A stretch of 64,000 nt of DNA from the NCBI GenBank assembly GCA_964568455.1, contig CAZMPJ010000003.1:62001-126000 (forward strand), written 5' to 3'. Of the stretch, positions 49,461 to 56,928 are shown piece after piece. The notes beneath the pieces are model-generated. The model did not search any database, had not been told where the DNA came from, and was given only the letters and a program-made list of their open reading frames with translations. The stretch is from CAZMPJ01 sp964568455. Its GTDB lineage: Bacteria > Margulisbacteria > WOR-1 > O2-12-FULL-45-9. Each line of letters begins with the position of its first letter. The stretch's first letter is position 1. The position numbers and the translations under genes were made by a program.

Positions 49461-50894
49461 CTAAGATACTAAGTCAAGAGCTTTTGAAAGCCTTTGAATA
49501 ACCCTATCTTTCCCCAAAACCTCCACCACCTCATACATAGGAGGGGATTGTAAGGTTCCGGTTAAAGCCAGGCGGCAGGGATGGATTACCTGCCCAAGTT
49601 TTAAGCTCATTGCTTTGGCTATTTGCTTAAACACAACTTCAATTTTATCATGGGTAAAAGAATCTAATTTTTCTAGGCCTTCTTTTAAAGAGGTAAAAAT
49701 TTTCTTCGCATTTTCAGTTTTAAAATGTTTTTTAACCCCTTCCTCGTCATATTCAAGCTCATCAATAAAAAAGAATTTTGCCAAAGGCACGATTTCTGGG
49801 ATTAAGACTAAGCGATCATGGAAGGCTAAGACTACTTTTTTGATATATTCAATATCATGATTGCCATAAGCTTCAATTAGTAGTGGTTCACAAAGATCAA
49901 TTAACCTTTCTGGTAAAATTGCTCGAATATATTTTCCGTTTAACCAATTTAATTTGTCTGTATCAAAAATTGCCGGGTTTTTATTGACTTTTTTCAAAGA
50001 AAATAATTTTATCAGCTCATTCCTGGAAAAAATTTCCTGATTACCGTGTCCCCAACCCAGGCGAGCGATATAATTAAGCATAGCTTCAGGCAGATAACCT
50101 ATGGTTTCATAATCAATTACTGAAGTAGCGCCATGCCTTTTTGAAAGCCGGCTGCCGTCTTTCCCCAGGATCATGGGAAGGTGGGCAAACTTTGGTGGTT
50201 TCCAGCCAAAAGCTTTATAAAGCAAAATTTGTCTGGGAGTGTTGGATAAATGATCATCTCCCCGGATAACATGCGAAATTTCCATTAAATGGTCATCAAT
50301 TACGCAAGCAAAGTTATAAGTTGGAAATCCATCTGATTTTTGGATCACAAAATCATCCAAGACCTCATTTTTAAATACCACATCGCCGCGCACCATGTCA
50401 TGCACCACGGTTTCTCCTACTGTTGGCAGCATAAAACGGATAACATGAGGAATACCTTGTTTTATTTTTTCTTTAATCTCTGCTTCGGAAAGTTTGCGGC
50501 AGCTGCCGTCATACTTTGGCGCTTCTTTCCTAGCAGCTGACTCTTTTCTTTTTTTGTCCAGCTCTTCGGCCGAGCAGAAGCAATAATAAGCTTTGCCTTC
50601 TTTTAATAATTTTTCAACATGCTCTTGGTGGATTTTTATTCTTTTAGTTTGAAAGTAGGGGCCATATTTTCCATCGGTTCCTGGGCCCTCATCCCAATCA
50701 AGACCTAGCCACTTCATCCCATCAACAATGGCTTTAATTGCTTCTTGGGTAGAACGTTGCTGGTCCGTATCTTCAATTCTTAGGATAAATTGACCGTTTT
50801 GATTGCGGGCGTAAAGCCAGTTAAAAAGGGCAGTCCTGGCTCCTCCAATATGAAGTGCCCCGGTGGGGCTGGGTGCAAAGCGTACGCGTATCAT
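49461..50894 (-). CDS. gltX: Glutamyl-tRNA synthetase
   Basis: Charges tRNA-Glu. A 477-residue class I enzyme with PSPTGALHIGGARTALFNWL at residues 8-27, RIEDTDQQRS, and the KMSKS-like SRLSKRHGATSV. A C-terminal anticodon-binding domain is complete. The length is normal. A promoter with TTGACA lies just upstream with a leader of a few bases. It is divergent-free; its 3' end borders the repeat-like spacer. Confidence 0.96.
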   Translation of the reverse strand: MIRVRFAPSPTGALHIGGARTALFNWLYARNQNGQFILRIEDTDQQRSTQEAIKAIVDGMKWLGLDWDEGPGTDGKYGPYFQTKRIKIHQEHVEKLLKEGKAYYCFCSAEELDKKRKESAARKEAPKYDGSCRKLSEAEIKEKIKQGIPHVIRFMLPTVGETVVHDMVRGDVVFKNEVLDDFVIQKSDGFPTYNFACVIDDHLMEISHVIRGDDHLSNTPRQILLYKAFGWKPPKFAHLPMILGKDGSRLSKRHGATSVIDYETIGYLPEAMLNYIARLGWGHGNQEIFSRNELIKLFSLKKVNKNPAIFDTDKLNWLNGKYIRAILPERLIDLCEPLLIEAYGNHDIEYIKKVVLAFHDRLVLIPEIVPLAKFFFIDELEYDEEGVKKHFKTENAKKIFTSLKEGLEKLDSFTHDKIEVVFKQIAKAMSLKLGQVIHPCRLALTGTLQSPPMYEVVEVLGKDRVIQRLSKALDLVS

Positions 50895-50905
50895 AATAGC
50901 TTAAT

Positions 50906-50933
50906 GATATAGCTTTAAGCTTTATAATGTCAA
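50906..50933 (-). promoter_or_regulatory. gltX promoter
   Basis: TTGACA (complement of 50928-50933), a 16-base spacer and TATATC (complement of 50906-50911), 11 bases before the ATG. Confidence 0.6.
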
Positions 50934-50936
50934 ATA

Positions 50937-52655
50937 TCAACCTTCCAGTCGGTCAATTAAATCTTCTAACTTTTGTATTATTTCTGCAGAAAGAGTTTCT
51001 CGATTAGGCTCGAGCATAACTTCTCTTAAGTGTGTGATCCATAGCGGAAAGATAATTTCTCCAGCGGCAATATTATCAAAACGTAGATAATCTATTGAAG
51101 CATAAGCATTACTATGATCACCAAGTAGAAATTTCCAGGTGTTATGAAACATGTACTGCCAAGAATTGAAAGCATGAATATCTGCATTAGGATCAAGAGG
51201 ATTTTGTTCTTTTTGAGAAGCTTCTATAGAAGCCAAAAGTGCGGGACCATAAGTATTGATCTTTTCTTTTAAGAGGGTAGGATGCGCGTCAATATATGCT
51301 TTTAGATTTATTAGTTCTGGGTGAGTATTCTCAATTTCTTCTGTGGTTTTAAAAAGACAAGGTAGGAGTGCGCTCACATCGTCAAGAATAGTGTTTGGAC
51401 TATTTTTAAATAATTCAAGAGTTTGGACCAGGGTTAAATAACGTGCAACCTGGAAATGATAAATTGCCTCTGTCTTGGTAGGATATAGATTATGGACAAC
51501 CCTACTAATAGTCTCACTAACCAATTTATATGTTTCATAAATGTCAGTTAATTCAGGATCAATATAGCCTCTTTCTTCCCAAATAGAGAGGATCTCTCTT
51601 AATTTTGCATTTGCCTGTTGATCATTCTCTGAGCCGTAAGCGTTCCAGATAGCCATGAACATTTCTCTTAACTTGGTGGCACTTTTTAATATACTTGGAT
51701 GAATTGGTTGACTTACCATTGCTTCGGGAGTAATGGGGATGGTGTCTTGCATAAGATCTTCAGTGACTTGAGCTGAAACAGTCATTGCTTCAAAAGCGTC
51801 AGCTATAGCTTTTGCATATGCCAGAGCGTCTTGTTCTTGAGTTTCTAAAATATAACCATATTCTATTCCATCACGTTGTATAGTTAGATTATGGAGAGCA
51901 AAAGTTAAGGTTGGGATTTTGCCAGGTGATTGATCACCAGATATTACTTGTCCTGCCGCTGTAATATTGCTTAAGCCGTCAACAGTTAATCTTATAGCTA
52001 AATCATGGTTGCCAATACTTTTAACCAGAAGCCCTTGTTTAAACTGACCACCACTTCTTCTTTTGCCAATAATACTTTGGGCAGCTTCATTTAAGTTAGA
52101 TAAAACTAAAGTATGTTGAAGAGGCAGATGAGAAGCAAGTTTTGCCAAGTCAACAGTTAATCGTCCGTCTTGAGCAAATACTTCTACATTTACATTGATA
52201 GATCTGTTTAATCCGAAGATTAATTCTTGTTGTTTGGCCAAAGCTTCAGTGGCAGCGCCAAAATCCATTCGAAAAGAACAAGTAGCTAAATCATCCCCTA
52301 AAGGATAAATACCAATTCTGCGACAAGGCATTCCTATTGGTTCTTCGTGTCTACTAGGCACATTTGTTCCAGTTTCATAAAAACCCCTCTTAGCTAATTC
52401 ATCACTAATTTCATTGGCCATAAAGAATCTGTTTTGTATGCCAATGTTTACAATTCCGTCCTGCAACTGTGCTCTATAGGTGAGATCCTGGCAGCGATCT
52501 AACAAGGCAAGTAAATCTTGATCTTTGCTTGATAAAACTTGGTCTTCTATGAGCATTTTTGCAACTGCTAATTGAGCAGCCCTTACTCCTCCATGGACAA
52601 ACATGTATCTGCTTTTAATTGGTTGAGCATTAACTCCTCTTACTGCTAATGACAT
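50937..52655 (-). CDS. Unknown 572-residue protein of the alternative-sigma group
   Basis: No family recognised. A strong AAGGAGGA lies nine bases before the ATG. The N-terminus (MSLAVRGVNAQPIKSRYMFV) has no acidic residue for 35 positions and no signal peptide. The first half (about 40-290) mixes beta and helix with a central LPLQHTLVLSNLNEAAQ; the second half (310-572) is mostly helical with leucine-rich stretches and conserved-looking tryptophans (FNSWQYMFHNTWKFLLG). It is transcribed from a GTGAAATT/CGATA promoter, and a GC-rich hairpin lies in the leader between promoter and start. It precedes gltX on the same strand, but gltX has its own promoter. Divergent from sppA. Confidence 0.75.
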   Translation of the reverse strand: MSLAVRGVNAQPIKSRYMFVHGGVRAAQLAVAKMLIEDQVLSSKDQDLLALLDRCQDLTYRAQLQDGIVNIGIQNRFFMANEISDELAKRGFYETGTNVPSRHEEPIGMPCRRIGIYPLGDDLATCSFRMDFGAATEALAKQQELIFGLNRSINVNVEVFAQDGRLTVDLAKLASHLPLQHTLVLSNLNEAAQSIIGKRRSGGQFKQGLLVKSIGNHDLAIRLTVDGLSNITAAGQVISGDQSPGKIPTLTFALHNLTIQRDGIEYGYILETQEQDALAYAKAIADAFEAMTVSAQVTEDLMQDTIPITPEAMVSQPIHPSILKSATKLREMFMAIWNAYGSENDQQANAKLREILSIWEERGYIDPELTDIYETYKLVSETISRVVHNLYPTKTEAIYHFQVARYLTLVQTLELFKNSPNTILDDVSALLPCLFKTTEEIENTHPELINLKAYIDAHPTLLKEKINTYGPALLASIEASQKEQNPLDPNADIHAFNSWQYMFHNTWKFLLGDHSNAYASIDYLRFDNIAAGEIIFPLWITHLREVMLEPNRETLSAEIIQKLEDLIDRLEG

Positions 52656-52671
52656 TTAGGAATCCTCCTTG

Positions 52672-52698
52672 CCTCGAGTCCGCTGAGGCGGATCGAGG
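52672..52698. repeat. GC-rich hairpin repeat in the leader of the 572-residue protein gene
   Basis: CCTCGA-G-TCCGC-TGAG-GCGGA-TCGAGG: 11 paired bases with one bulge. The inner TCCGC/GCGGA resembles the palindrome inserted in rsmH at 56.09 kb. It could fold in the mRNA just ahead of the ribosome-binding site. Confidence 0.6.
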
Positions 52699-52717
52699 GG
52701 CTTTTTAAAATACACTT

Positions 52718-52748
52718 CTTTATCGTGAGGTTTCCTGCGAAATTTCAC
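52718..52748 (-). promoter_or_regulatory. Alternative-sigma promoter, copy 7
   Basis: GTGAAATT begins at 52748 and CGATAAAG at 52725 on the minus strand, offset 23. It lies against the sppA -10 on the plus strand. Confidence 0.7.
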
Positions 52749-52754
52749 TTTTTG

Positions 52755-52763
52755 TGCTAAAAT
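52755..52763 (+). promoter_or_regulatory. Extended -10 promoter for leaderless sppA
   Basis: TGC-TAAAAT ends six bases before the ATG; no Shine-Dalgarno sequence. Confidence 0.6.
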
Positions 52764-52769
52764 AAAAGC

Positions 52770-55175
52770 ATGAAAAAGCTGATTGTATCTTTGATCCTTC
52801 TTTTGTCATTCGTCATTGGTGCTTCTTCTGCCCAGGATTTATCAGACCTTGCCCTTAAACGCGGAGTAGGTGTGCGCGCAGCAGGCATGGGTGGTGCTTA
52901 TACCGCACTGGCTGACGATGCATCTGCGCTTTTTTATAACCCAGCTGGACTGGCGGTTCCGGGGATAGCTTATACTACCGGTAATCCAGACACCAATCGC
53001 AAACATGTGCAAGGCACTGTTAATCTGTTAAAACTTGGTTATTTAGGTTATGGCCTGTGGAATTTAGAAAGCTCTACCAATAGTGATGAAGTAACAGTTA
53101 CCAGCCTTGGTTTTGGTAATAAACAAAACTGGCTTAGTTGGGGTATGAGTTATAAAGATATTAGCAAAAATATTTCCGGCACTGTTTCTTCGGGTTGGTC
53201 CAGCGATTTGGGAGCAATAGTGAGAGTTAGCCCGCAATTTAGACTGGGATTAATTGCCCAAGATTTATTAACCAGCAGCACAACTTTGGTTTCTGCCTCA
53301 GGCAGGCTGGGTGCAGCTTTAAAAATTATGGATGATCAATTTACTTTGGCAGCTGATGCTGAAATTGCTCGATCTGGCCAAACTTATGCTCACTTTGGCG
53401 TGGAAACAGATATTACGGAAGGGTTTACTTTGCGAGCTGGACTTAATCGCGGAGATCCTACTGTTGGCGGTAGTATGGACATGGGGGTTTTTGCTTTTGA
53501 TTATGCAGCTGTTTTTGAGCCTGGTAATACCACAGTTCAAAAAATGGAAGCAGGTTTAAAATATTTACCTCGACGAAAACGTCCTTTTTCAATAATCAAA
53601 CAAAAAGAATATGTTTTAATAGATGTAAGCGGTGCGATTAAGGGCGGCAGAACTCAAGTTAGCATTTTGGGTGGAGTTAACCCTGGCGTAGACTCAATTA
53701 TTGCTGATATCAATAAGGCGGCTAAAGATCCGTCAGTTAACGGAATTATGATTAAGATTGGGGGTTTTGGTGGAGGATTGGGAGGCATGGCGATTGTGCA
53801 GGAAATTAGAAGAGAGCTTGTACTAGCTAAAGCTAAAGGCAAAAAAGTTGTAGCCTACATTGAAGGCAGTGCTTTGGGCGATGAATATTATTTAGCAGCT
53901 GTAGCAGATAAGATTGTGGCTCCACCAGGGGCGGTGGTGGGGGCTTTTGGTCAAAGTGTAGCAGTTTATCGTATTGGTGGTTTGTATGAAAAGATTGGCA
54001 TGGAATTTCAAGAGTTTACCCAAGGAAAATATAAAGCTGCTTTTTCTCCTTATAACGAGTCAGCTTCCAAAGAGCAAAAAGAAATGATTTCAAGCATTGT
54101 GACCGATCTTTATCGTCAGCTATTAACTGATGTGGCAAAAGACCGCCAGATTGACATTGCAGCAATGAAAGAAATGGGAGAAGGTCAATTATTTACTGCT
54201 GAAGAAGCAAAAGATTTGGGGCTAATTGATGAGATTGGCTATTTTAAAGAAGCAACTAAGCTGGCGGCAATTATTGCCGGAGCTAAAGAAAAAGACAAAG
54301 AAGCCAGTATGATCAAATTAAAAGAAGTAGAAGACGAAGAGTTTTTCTTAACCCAAATGTTTGGGGTGGCGGTGATTGAAATTGACGGAGAGATTGTTTC
54401 AGGGCAAAGCGATGAGAATGTTCTTTTTGGCGGGCAGATTGTTGGCTCTGAAACCGTTAGCGGCTACATTCGTCAGGCTAGTGACGATGTGTTTATTAAA
54501 GCCATTATTTTAAGAATTAATTCTCCGGGTGGAGGGGGTATTGCAGCCGGTGAGATTTATGAGGCAATAAAATATGCCAAGCAGAAAGAGAAAGTTGTAA
54601 TTGCTTCTTTGGGTAATATTGCGGCTTCAGGTGGATATTATATTGCTTGCGGTGCAGATAAAATTGTGGCGAATGAATCCAGCTTAACCGGCAGTATTGG
54701 GGTGATTGGCTATATTCCTTTATATGAAAAACTTTATAAAAAATTTGGCATTAAATCTGAAATTTACAAAGAAGGCAAATACTCTGACATGTTTTCTTCG
54801 GCCAGAAAATTAACCACCGAAGAAGCTGATATGATTGTAAAACTGCAAAAAGTTACTTATGATGAATTTGTAAACGCGGTTGCTGCGGGAAGAAAAATTG
54901 CAACTGAAGAAGTTTATGAGCTGGCCGAGGGTCGGCTTTATACTGGTAACCAGGCTTTTGAATTAAAATTAGTGGATAAGATTGGCGGGTTTAATGATGC
55001 GATTGAGCTGGCTAAGGTTGAAGCAAAATTAACTGGCGAGCCCCGGCTTATTTTTTACCACCATCCAAGCTGGTTTTCGCAGCTTGGCTATCAATATAAT
55101 GCATCTTCGACGGATAAGTCATCCCTAGTTTCTCTTTGGCAATCTTTTCGATCTGCTTTAGGTCTTCTCTTTTAG
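52770..55175 (+). CDS. sppA: Fusion of PorV/FadL-like barrel domain with SppA signal-peptide peptidase
   Basis: An 801-residue protein. After a signal peptide (1-21), residues 22-270 begin with the PorV/UPF0164 signature GVGVRAAGMGGAYTALADDA followed by ALFYNPAGL and continue as alternating barrel strands. Residues 275-780 are a tandem S49 peptidase of the 67-kDa SppA type: the N-terminal copy has YYLAAVADKI with the catalytic Lys near 380, the C-terminal copy has INSPGGGG and GNIAASGGYYIA with Ser near 618. SppA normally sits in the inner membrane and has no barrel, so the fusion is unusual; it might act at the outer membrane. The 3' end overlaps convergent ftsL by 128 bases. Ends with TAG. 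Confidence 0.88.
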   Translation: MKKLIVSLILLLSFVIGASSAQDLSDLALKRGVGVRAAGMGGAYTALADDASALFYNPAGLAVPGIAYTTGNPDTNRKHVQGTVNLLKLGYLGYGLWNLESSTNSDEVTVTSLGFGNKQNWLSWGMSYKDISKNISGTVSSGWSSDLGAIVRVSPQFRLGLIAQDLLTSSTTLVSASGRLGAALKIMDDQFTLAADAEIARSGQTYAHFGVETDITEGFTLRAGLNRGDPTVGGSMDMGVFAFDYAAVFEPGNTTVQKMEAGLKYLPRRKRPFSIIKQKEYVLIDVSGAIKGGRTQVSILGGVNPGVDSIIADINKAAKDPSVNGIMIKIGGFGGGLGGMAIVQEIRRELVLAKAKGKKVVAYIEGSALGDEYYLAAVADKIVAPPGAVVGAFGQSVAVYRIGGLYEKIGMEFQEFTQGKYKAAFSPYNESASKEQKEMISSIVTDLYRQLLTDVAKDRQIDIAAMKEMGEGQLFTAEEAKDLGLIDEIGYFKEATKLAAIIAGAKEKDKEASMIKLKEVEDEEFFLTQMFGVAVIEIDGEIVSGQSDENVLFGGQIVGSETVSGYIRQASDDVFIKAIILRINSPGGGGIAAGEIYEAIKYAKQKEKVVIASLGNIAASGGYYIACGADKIVANESSLTGSIGVIGYIPLYEKLYKKFGIKSEIYKEGKYSDMFSSARKLTTEEADMIVKLQKVTYDEFVNAVAAGRKIATEEVYELAEGRLYTGNQAFELKLVDKIGGFNDAIELAKVEAKLTGEPRLIFYHHPSWFSQLGYQYNASSTDKSSLVSLWQSFRSALGLLF

Positions 55176-55347
55176 CTACTTGGCTGCCTAGCAGGCGATT
55201 TTTGCTGCGCAGTTCGTTGAGCTCAATTTTTAGGTCAGTATTTTGGTATTTTAAGTCAATGTTTTGGGTATAGATGTATAAATGAATTGCGGCTAGGGCT
55301 ACGATTAAAACTAAAGTAAAGATTGCTCTTCTAAATGAGGCTTTCAT
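55048..55347 (-). CDS. ftsL: FtsL-like cell-division protein
   Basis: A 99-residue bitopic protein from the ATG at 55347 (MKASFRRAIF), with one membrane helix (about 8-27), a short heptad-like region (LKYQNTDLKIELNELRSKNRLLGSQ split by turns) and the FtsL-type end LKQIEKIAKEKLGMTYP. It forms part of the divisome with FtsB and FtsQ. Location directly after rsmH, as in the dcw cluster, supports the call. The start overlaps rsmH by 17 bases. The final 42 codons run antisense to the end of sppA, an unusually long overlap of two real genes. Confidence 0.85.
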   Translation of the reverse strand: MKASFRRAIFTLVLIVALAAIHLYIYTQNIDLKYQNTDLKIELNELRSKNRLLGSQVAKREDLKQIEKIAKEKLGMTYPSKMHYIDSQAAKTSLDGGKK

Positions 55348-56227
55348 TCTTTTTCTCCCCAGCTCTAAGTTTAGCACTTCTTGAGCGAGGATTTAAAGAG
55401 AGCTCTTCTAGTCCAGCCTGTACTGGCTTTTTGGTTAAGATTTGTAATTGCCCGTTAGAAGCGGATTTTATCTCTCTAAAAGTATGTTTTGTAATTCGAT
55501 CTTCGAGTGAATGATAAGAAATCACAACAATTCTTCCACCTGGTTTTAGCAGATCAATTGCATCTTTTAAAGCAGACTTTAAAACATCCAGCTCATCATT
55601 AATAAAAATCCGCAAAGATTGAAAGATTCTAGTGACTGATTCTCTTTTTTTCCAGGTTGGAATAGCTTTTTCAACTATTTCTTTTAACTGAAAAGTGGTT
55701 TTGATCTTTTCTGAGCCTCTTTTTCTGCAAATCGCTTTGGCAATACGGTAGGCAAAACGTTCTTCGCCGAATTCTTTAAATATTTTCTGCAAATCTTCTT
55801 TATCATAAGTGTTTATAATTTCTTCAGCTGTGGTTTTCAACCCTTTGTCCATTCGCATATCCAATGGCCCATCTTTTTGAATGCTAAAACCACGTTCTGC
55901 TGTGTCTATTTGATGAGAGGAAACTCCAAGGTCAAAAAGTATACCATCTACTGGTTCTTGAATATGTTTTTTTAGATGTTTGAAGTTGTCTTTGATGTAA
56001 GTGATGTTTTCAAACTTTGCTAAGCGGGTTTTAGCGGCATCGAGGGCATCTTGGTCGTGGTCAAAGGCAAAAATTTTGGATTTTAGTCCGCCGGAGGCGG
56101 ATTGGGTTTTGATTTTTTCACTATGGCTTCCTCCACCCAAAGTACAATCAACATAAATGCCATTATCTTTGGGGTTAAGGAACTGCACAGCTTCCTTAAG
56201 CAAGACCGGAGTATGCTTAAAATCCAT
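55331..56227 (-). CDS. rsmH: 16S rRNA (cytosine-1402-N4)-methyltransferase
   Basis: First gene of the division cluster seen here (formerly mraW). A 298-residue protein with HTPVLLKEAV, the SAM motif DCTLGGGSHSEKI, FDLGVSSHQID, RGFSIQKDGPLDMRMD and the NPRSRSAKLRAGE ending. Between GGGSHSEKIK and IFAFDHD about eight extra residues (TQSASGGL) are encoded by the perfect palindrome at 56087-56101, an in-frame repeat insertion. mraZ is not present upstream; a PEBP lipoprotein precedes it by six bases, and ftsL follows. Confidence 0.95.
   Translation of the reverse strand: MDFKHTPVLLKEAVQFLNPKDNGIYVDCTLGGGSHSEKIKTQSASGGLKSKIFAFDHDQDALDAAKTRLAKFENITYIKDNFKHLKKHIQEPVDGILFDLGVSSHQIDTAERGFSIQKDGPLDMRMDKGLKTTAEEIINTYDKEDLQKIFKEFGEERFAYRIAKAICRKRGSEKIKTTFQLKEIVEKAIPTWKKRESVTRIFQSLRIFINDELDVLKSALKDAIDLLKPGGRIVVISYHSLEDRITKHTFREIKSASNGQLQILTKKPVQAGLEELSLNPRSRSAKLRAGEKKNESLI
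56087..56101. repeat. Palindrome TCCGCCGGAGGCGGA inside rsmH
   Basis: A perfect 6-3-6 palindrome, GC-rich against the AT-rich gene, read in frame in a variable loop. A related sequence is in the leader at 52.68 kb. Confidence 0.7.
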
Positions 56228-56233
56228 TAACCT

Positions 56234-56869
56234 TTAAGAGCCTTCAAATGTTCCGGATAAAGTTATGACCTCAAGCGTAAATCCATTAACCGCAGCATTA
56301 AAATTTGTGTCAGTGATGGCTGCGGCTGGATCAAGATCTACCTCGGCAGTATTTAAAGCATAAAGAGTAAATTGATAAGTGTGTGTTTCGCCAGAAGGAG
56401 GCCAGGGACCTTCATAACTGGCAAGCCCAGTGACGTCATTAACTACTTCTTGGCAGCCAGATGGCATATTGGCTGTGCCTGAAGCGCCAGAAGCTATGGA
56501 AGTAGCGGTTGAAGGAATATCAATTACTACCCAATGATAAGCCACTGGATCAAAGGCAGTGTCAACCATTCTTAGCACAAAAGATAATGTGCCAGCGGGA
56601 GGATTGGACCAGGCTAAAGGGACAGAGGTATTTAACCCACCAGTTATTGAAGTATAAGCATAGATTAAGGGTATGGCATTGCCATCATCAAAAGCAGAAG
56701 AAGTTATGCTAAAGTTGGCAGACGTAGTTGTCGTGGTACTGGTAGTAGTGGTGGCGGCAGCGGTTGTAGTTGTAGTAGCGCTAGAGCTGGAAGAACCACA
56801 ACCAGTAGTAATGGTGAAAAAAAACAAAGAACAAACAACAAAAAACAAACAGGCTATTTTAAATTTCAT
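56234..56869 (-). CDS. PEBP/YbhB-family lipoprotein
   Basis: A 211-residue lipoprotein starting at the ATG at 56869, which follows GAGGAGG. The signal peptide ends TITTGC. A Thr/Ser/Ala tract of about 28 residues (T-rich, a possible glycosylated or flexible linker) leads to a phosphatidylethanolamine-binding-like domain: PLAWSNPPAGTLSFVLRMVD, the CR1-type DPVAYHWVVIDIPS and GPWPPSGETHTYQFTLYAL. Bacterial members (YbhB/YbcL) have no settled biochemical role. It sits at the head of the rsmH-ftsL unit, six bases from rsmH, with its own promoter inside the GH94 gene. Confidence 0.85.
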   Translation of the reverse strand: MKFKIACLFFVVCSLFFFTITTGCGSSSSSATTTTTAAATTTTSTTTTTSANFSITSSAFDDGNAIPLIYAYTSITGGLNTSVPLAWSNPPAGTLSFVLRMVDTAFDPVAYHWVVIDIPSTATSIASGASGTANMPSGCQEVVNDVTGLASYEGPWPPSGETHTYQFTLYALNTAEVDLDPAAAITDTNFNAAVNGFTLEVITLSGTFEGS

Positions 56870-56879
56870 GATAATCCTC

Positions 56880-56896
56880 CTCAAATTTGATTTGAG
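56880..56896. promoter_or_regulatory. Palindrome at the ribosome-binding site of the PEBP gene
   Basis: CTCAAAT-TTG-ATTTGAG, a perfect 7-3-7 inverted repeat between the -10 and the ribosome-binding site (its last bases begin the GAGGAGG). It could be an operator or an RNA hairpin that hides the site. Confidence 0.5.
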
Positions 56897-56899
56897 AGA

Positions 56900-56928
56900 A
56901 TTATACAACTATCCCATGACTACTTCAA
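56900..56928 (-). promoter_or_regulatory. PEBP-rsmH-ftsL promoter
   Basis: TTGAAG (complement of 56923-56928), a 17-base spacer ending TTG, and TATAAT (complement of 56900-56905). It overlaps the last codons of the GH94 gene. Confidence 0.65.
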
